A stretch of DNA of 64,000 nucleotides, from contig NZ_VILB01000001.1 of the NCBI RefSeq assembly GCF_009712035.1, forward strand, positions 1 to 64,000, read 5' to 3'. The position numbers and the translations under genes were made by a program. Source of the DNA: Anabaena sp. UHCC 0187. Its GTDB lineage: Bacteria; Cyanobacteriota; Cyanobacteriia; Cyanobacteriales; Nostocaceae. Below are positions 61,074 to 64,000 of this stretch, piece after piece (positions within the stretch are counted from its first letter, which is position 1; each line of letters starts with the position of its first letter). The notes below the pieces were generated by a model, which was not told the DNA's origin, did no database searches, and was given only the letters and a program-made list of their open reading frames with translations.

Positions 61074-61285
61074 AGAATTTTGGCTCTGCCGGACTTAGTA
61101 TGCTAAACTAACAAGAGTAGGGAACAGGGAACAGTTTCAGCTATCTGGATATCCTCAATTTCCCATATCCGACAAGGAAAAATGCAACTGTTTTGAGACT
61201 CCATTTGCCAAAACCTTGCACTTTTTTGTTTAAAAAATCCGCAAAACCCTTATGAATAAACGGTTTTAGCTTTATTCAGCAACCC

Positions 61286-62215
61286 CTAATTAGTATCTTT
61301 TAAAAATTCCAAAATTGCTGCATTCACCACATTAGCAGAACTGGTTAAGGCATCATGATTACAGTTTGGCAGAATTTGTAACCGAGAATTGGAGAGATGT
61401 TGATGTAATTTTTCCCCATGACTAGCAGGAAACCAACTATCTTGATCACCCCATAATACCAAAGTTGGACATTCAATATTTTTGAGATTCTTTTGAATAT
61501 TACTCAGCATACTTGGCTGATTTGTTCGCAAATTCTCAATTTCTTTCGCAGCAATTTGTAAATCTTCGGCAACTTTTACCAAAGTACCAGGAATTTCAAT
61601 GAATGGGTAAGTAATCCAATAAATATCTTCCTCGGTTAATAGTGAGGGATTATATATTACCTTACGTCGTTCTGTTCCCATAACTTCTCTGACTAAAGGT
61701 GCAAACCAATATGCCAGACGTAAATCATCAACTGCATGGATAATCTCTATTGGTGTTTGTGCCAGTAAACCCATAGCCCAGTGAGGTAAGGTTTCTGTAA
61801 AAATAGGGGCGTTAATCACTACTAAACGTCCAATTAAATCAGGATTTTTACCAGCTAATCCGAGAGAAATTAATGCACCGATAGATTCGGCCACAATGAT
61901 GGGTGGTTCATCACATAAAGCTTGAATAATTCGTTTTAATTCAATAATTTGATGTCCATTTTCTTCTCGACGAGATACAGGCTTTTCCGAAAAACCAAAA
62001 CCTTTAAAATCGCAACAAATTACCCGAAAATGTTGAGATAATGGTTCAATACTATGCCGCCAATTATAACTCCAACTACCTAAACCATGTAATAAAATTA
62101 GCGGTTTACCTTGACCTTTTTCCCCATAGGCTATGTGAATTGGATAACCTTGAGAATCATGAATAACTAGATTTTGCCGCCCTTGAGGAAAATTATCTTG
62201 CCACCAATCTTTCAT
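61286..62215 (-). CDS. Alpha/beta fold hydrolase
   Basis: A 309-residue hydrolase. LILLHGLGSWSYNWRHSIEP is the oxyanion HG region; PIIVAESIGALISLGLAG holds the nucleophile Ser in a slightly altered elbow (AESIG instead of GxSxG). LVLWGDQDSWFP has the acid and NCNHDALTS the catalytic His. The start MKDWWQDNFPQGRQ and the domain order resemble esterases or epoxide-hydrolase-like enzymes; the substrate is unknown. The next gene lies 20 bp away on the same strand, so they are probably co-transcribed. Confidence 0.87.
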   Translation of the reverse strand: MKDWWQDNFPQGRQNLVIHDSQGYPIHIAYGEKGQGKPLILLHGLGSWSYNWRHSIEPLSQHFRVICCDFKGFGFSEKPVSRREENGHQIIELKRIIQALCDEPPIIVAESIGALISLGLAGKNPDLIGRLVVINAPIFTETLPHWAMGLLAQTPIEIIHAVDDLRLAYWFAPLVREVMGTERRKVIYNPSLLTEEDIYWITYPFIEIPGTLVKVAEDLQIAAKEIENLRTNQPSMLSNIQKNLKNIECPTLVLWGDQDSWFPASHGEKLHQHLSNSRLQILPNCNHDALTSSANVVNAAILEFLKDTN

Positions 62216-62234
62216 AATTTTATAGATAAATAAT

Positions 62235-62738
62235 TTAACTGCCAGTGAAAACTTGCCATAAGATTCTGAGTAATATCACAGGAATGGATATTAGGACAAT
62301 AGCTAGGAGAAATAAGCCCACACCAAAAATAAAGATAAATGATTGATCTGCTTTTTTATTGTGGTGCGGAGATTTTAAAGATTCTTCCAATAAAATGATA
62401 TTGTAATTATTGGCTTTCCAAGCAAAATCAAACAAGTCTCCTAGCATGGGAATAGCCCCAACTAAGCAATCTACAATCACATTCATCACCATGCGTCCTA
62501 ATGTGGCTCTAGATACGCCAATTTGTGCGGCTTCCATGATAATATAAAATGAAAATATTAGTCCTAAAGCATCACCACCTATGGGTAATAATCCCATAAT
62601 TGGATCTAAACCAATTCCCACTTGTGTTCCAGGAATAGTAACTATATTATCTAATAGTCCACTAAGTTGACGTAAACGCTTTAATCTAGGTGCATAACCA
62701 TCAGGTGTAATTGCAAACTGTTCAGAAGAATTAGGCAT
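62235..62738 (-). CDS. DUF4112 membrane protein
   Basis: A 167-residue protein with the DUF4112 pattern: RLRQLSGLLDNIVTIPGTQV, then GLDPIMGLLPIGGDALGLIF and GRMVMNVIVDCLVGAIPMLGDLFDFAWKAN. A last hydrophobic helix (FIFIFGVGLFLLAIVLISIPV) ends the protein. Family function is not known. It precedes the alpha/beta hydrolase gene by 20 bp in the same direction. Confidence 0.88.
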   Translation of the reverse strand: MPNSSEQFAITPDGYAPRLKRLRQLSGLLDNIVTIPGTQVGIGLDPIMGLLPIGGDALGLIFSFYIIMEAAQIGVSRATLGRMVMNVIVDCLVGAIPMLGDLFDFAWKANNYNIILLEESLKSPHHNKKADQSFIFIFGVGLFLLAIVLISIPVILLRILWQVFTGS

Positions 62739-62892
62739 TATTAACGATTTCCAATTGCTTGATGATCAACTTTCTTATTATCTCATTTCTCTAACTCAAA
62801 TTTTTTCATATTTATCTGGTAAATTTGTAGCTAGATTAACCGTTGCTTAACTACAGTCAAAAATCCGATTTTTAATTCTTAATTTTGAATTT

Positions 62893-63762
62893 TTAATTGT
62901 TTATGTCTTCACCGACAGTTACATTTAATTGGTGTCCAACTAGCAGAACAAAAGCACTCATCCATAACCATAACATTAAAACAATCACAGCCCCCACTGC
63001 ACCATATACTTTATTATAATTGCCGAAATTGCTCACGTAAAGCCGAAATAATGCCGAAACAATTGCCCAAAAAATGGCTGCTAAAATTGCCCCTGGGATA
63101 AGTGGTGTATTCGCTTTCCATTTGCTTGGTCCATAGCGATAGACAAAAGCAAAAGCGGTGGCAACTGTACATAATGCTAAAGGCCAACGTAAAAATTGCC
63201 AAATATGCAATAGAAAGACTAAATAAGAATTACTGCCGACGACAATTCCCAAGAGTAAATCACTGATAAATACCAAAAAAGAAGCAACTACTAATAATAA
63301 TATAGTGCCGATAGTTAAGCCCAGAGATATCAATTTTGAGTGCCAAAAAGGGCGCATTTTTTTGGGGTGAATTTTCTCAATTCTATCTAAGGCTGTCATA
63401 GCTGTATTAATCGCCCCGGAAGCAGTCCAAAGGGCAAGGACAAAACTCAAAGAGAATAAACTACTATTTTTAGAGTTGGCAATTTCATCAGTAGCAAAAT
63501 CACGGATTAATATCCAAGCATCTTGGGGGACAATTTTACTCAGTTCTGTTACTAGTTGAATAAATGTATTTCGTAAAGATGCTGCAAATAAGCCAATTGC
63601 TGTTAGCAAAGCCAGAATTGCCGGAAATAATGATAACATGGCATTAAAGGCTATTTCAGCAGCTAATCCTAACAGTCTTGTCTCAATTGTCTTCGCAAAA
63701 GTTTTTTTCAATATGCGCCATGTCAGGTGACGAAAAAAGCGAAAAAAACGAGGCTGAAGCAT
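62893..63762 (-). CDS. YihY/BrkB family membrane protein
   Basis: A 289-residue inner-membrane protein with about six transmembrane helices. AEIAFNAMLSLFPAILALLTAIG and WTASGAINTAMTALDRI are the family signatures; WPLALCTVATAFAFVYRYGP and IFWAIVSALFRLYVSNFGNY follow. YihY was once thought to be RNase BN, but that is no longer accepted; the family has no proven activity. It lies 155 bp from the DUF4112 gene. Confidence 0.9.
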   Translation of the reverse strand: MLQPRFFRFFRHLTWRILKKTFAKTIETRLLGLAAEIAFNAMLSLFPAILALLTAIGLFAASLRNTFIQLVTELSKIVPQDAWILIRDFATDEIANSKNSSLFSLSFVLALWTASGAINTAMTALDRIEKIHPKKMRPFWHSKLISLGLTIGTILLLVVASFLVFISDLLLGIVVGSNSYLVFLLHIWQFLRWPLALCTVATAFAFVYRYGPSKWKANTPLIPGAILAAIFWAIVSALFRLYVSNFGNYNKVYGAVGAVIVLMLWLWMSAFVLLVGHQLNVTVGEDINN

Positions 63763-63834
63763 GATTTTCAGTACCCCAATTTTAATAAAAGAACCTGATA
63801 AAATTAATTGAAATTCAATATATCTTGAAAATAC

Positions 63835-64000
63835 TTAGGGTGACTCTGGCAGGGTTTCTAGAGGTGACTTTTTCACTGATTTTAATGTGAGTTTAAGTTT
63901 TGCATTTGCTTTAGTTTCTGTTCCTATTTGGGTGTTTATTCTATCTTCACCAATTTGCCATTTTAATTGTAAGTATTTTGTCATGGCTTGAAATCGCTGC
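63835..64000 (-). CDS. C-terminal fragment of a gene running past the window end
   Basis: On the minus strand the frame is open from the window edge to a TAA at 63835-63837, giving at least 54 residues: QRFQAMTKYLQLKWQIGEDR, then INTQIGTETKANAKLKLTLK and ESP at the end. The composition is that of a real protein (Lys/Thr/Leu-rich, no internal stops). The remainder lies beyond the window, so the family cannot be named. Confidence 0.6.
   Translation of the reverse strand, partial: QRFQAMTKYLQLKWQIGEDRINTQIGTETKANAKLKLTLKSVKKSPLETLPESP

Overview
The window is chromosomal DNA from a filamentous, probably heterocyst-forming cyanobacterium (Nostocales: Anabaena/Nostoc/Dolichospermum-like). This rests on an allophycocyanin-B alpha subunit (apcD), the clock-input protein LdpA, the plastid/cyanobacterial proteins Ycf45 and Rre1/Ycf29, an ARTO-type terminal oxidase operon, a XisH/XisI pair, many GCGATCGC (HIP1) octamers and heptanucleotide tandem repeats (for example ACTGACA or CAATGAC units) between genes. 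Base composition is AT-rich and gene spacing is loose, as expected for that group. No species can be named from the sequence alone.

Layout. 0.3-13 kb is a housekeeping stretch: UPF0367 protein, ABC ATPase, NYN/YacP protein, tRNA-Asn, PsiE-like protein, sugar permease, ruvC, YvcK-family factor, tsaE, dihydroorotase, signal peptidase I, MOSC protein, ldpA and ycf45. 13-14.5 kb holds a decayed transposase and a nitroreductase. 15.1-19.6 kb is a terminal-oxidase operon (two DUF2231 membrane proteins, then ctaC-ctaD-ctaE) whose subunit II lacks the CuA ligands and whose subunit I is of the A2 type. 19.7-24.2 kb is accessory DNA: a three-gene TIGR04255 cassette and a putative restriction-modification pair. 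24.6-33.5 kb mixes an ABC ATPase, cyclase-family hydrolase, SGNH hydrolase, an intact-looking TnpB with its right-end RNA hairpin, nadA, a TIGR04168 phosphoesterase and tRNA-Ser. 33.7-46.3 kb is a patchwork: lone AAA ATPase, purF and purL, xisH/xisI, a PIN toxin-antitoxin pair, a caspase-FGE protein whose C-terminus looks like the variable region of a diversity-generating retroelement, and an Rpn/DUF2887 nuclease-like protein. 46.3-51.8 kb returns to core genes (apcD, rlmD, anti-sigma factor, asnS). 51.9-56.2 kb is again accessory: an operon of a HEPN-like protein and an 889-aa double P-loop NTPase, next to a Tse2-like toxin candidate with a possible immunity gene. 56.3-64 kb has groES-groEL with a CIRCE operator, the response regulator Rre1, Uma2, an alpha/beta hydrolase, DUF4112, YihY/BrkB and the end of a further gene.

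The strongest leads are (1) the hypervariable-looking NNC codon run at the end of the caspase-FGE gene (44.7 kb), with no reverse transcriptase or template repeat seen in the window; (2) the HEPN-like/ParA-Sll1717-like operon at 51.9-55.0 kb; (3) an intergenic segment at 46.38-46.55 kb with a 13-bp inverted repeat, a CRP-like palindrome and an orphan terminator, which may encode a small RNA; and (4) three copies of a 65-67 bp palindromic-ended repeat, one of them inside the oxidase operon. All functional claims come from reading motifs by eye; no database search was run.
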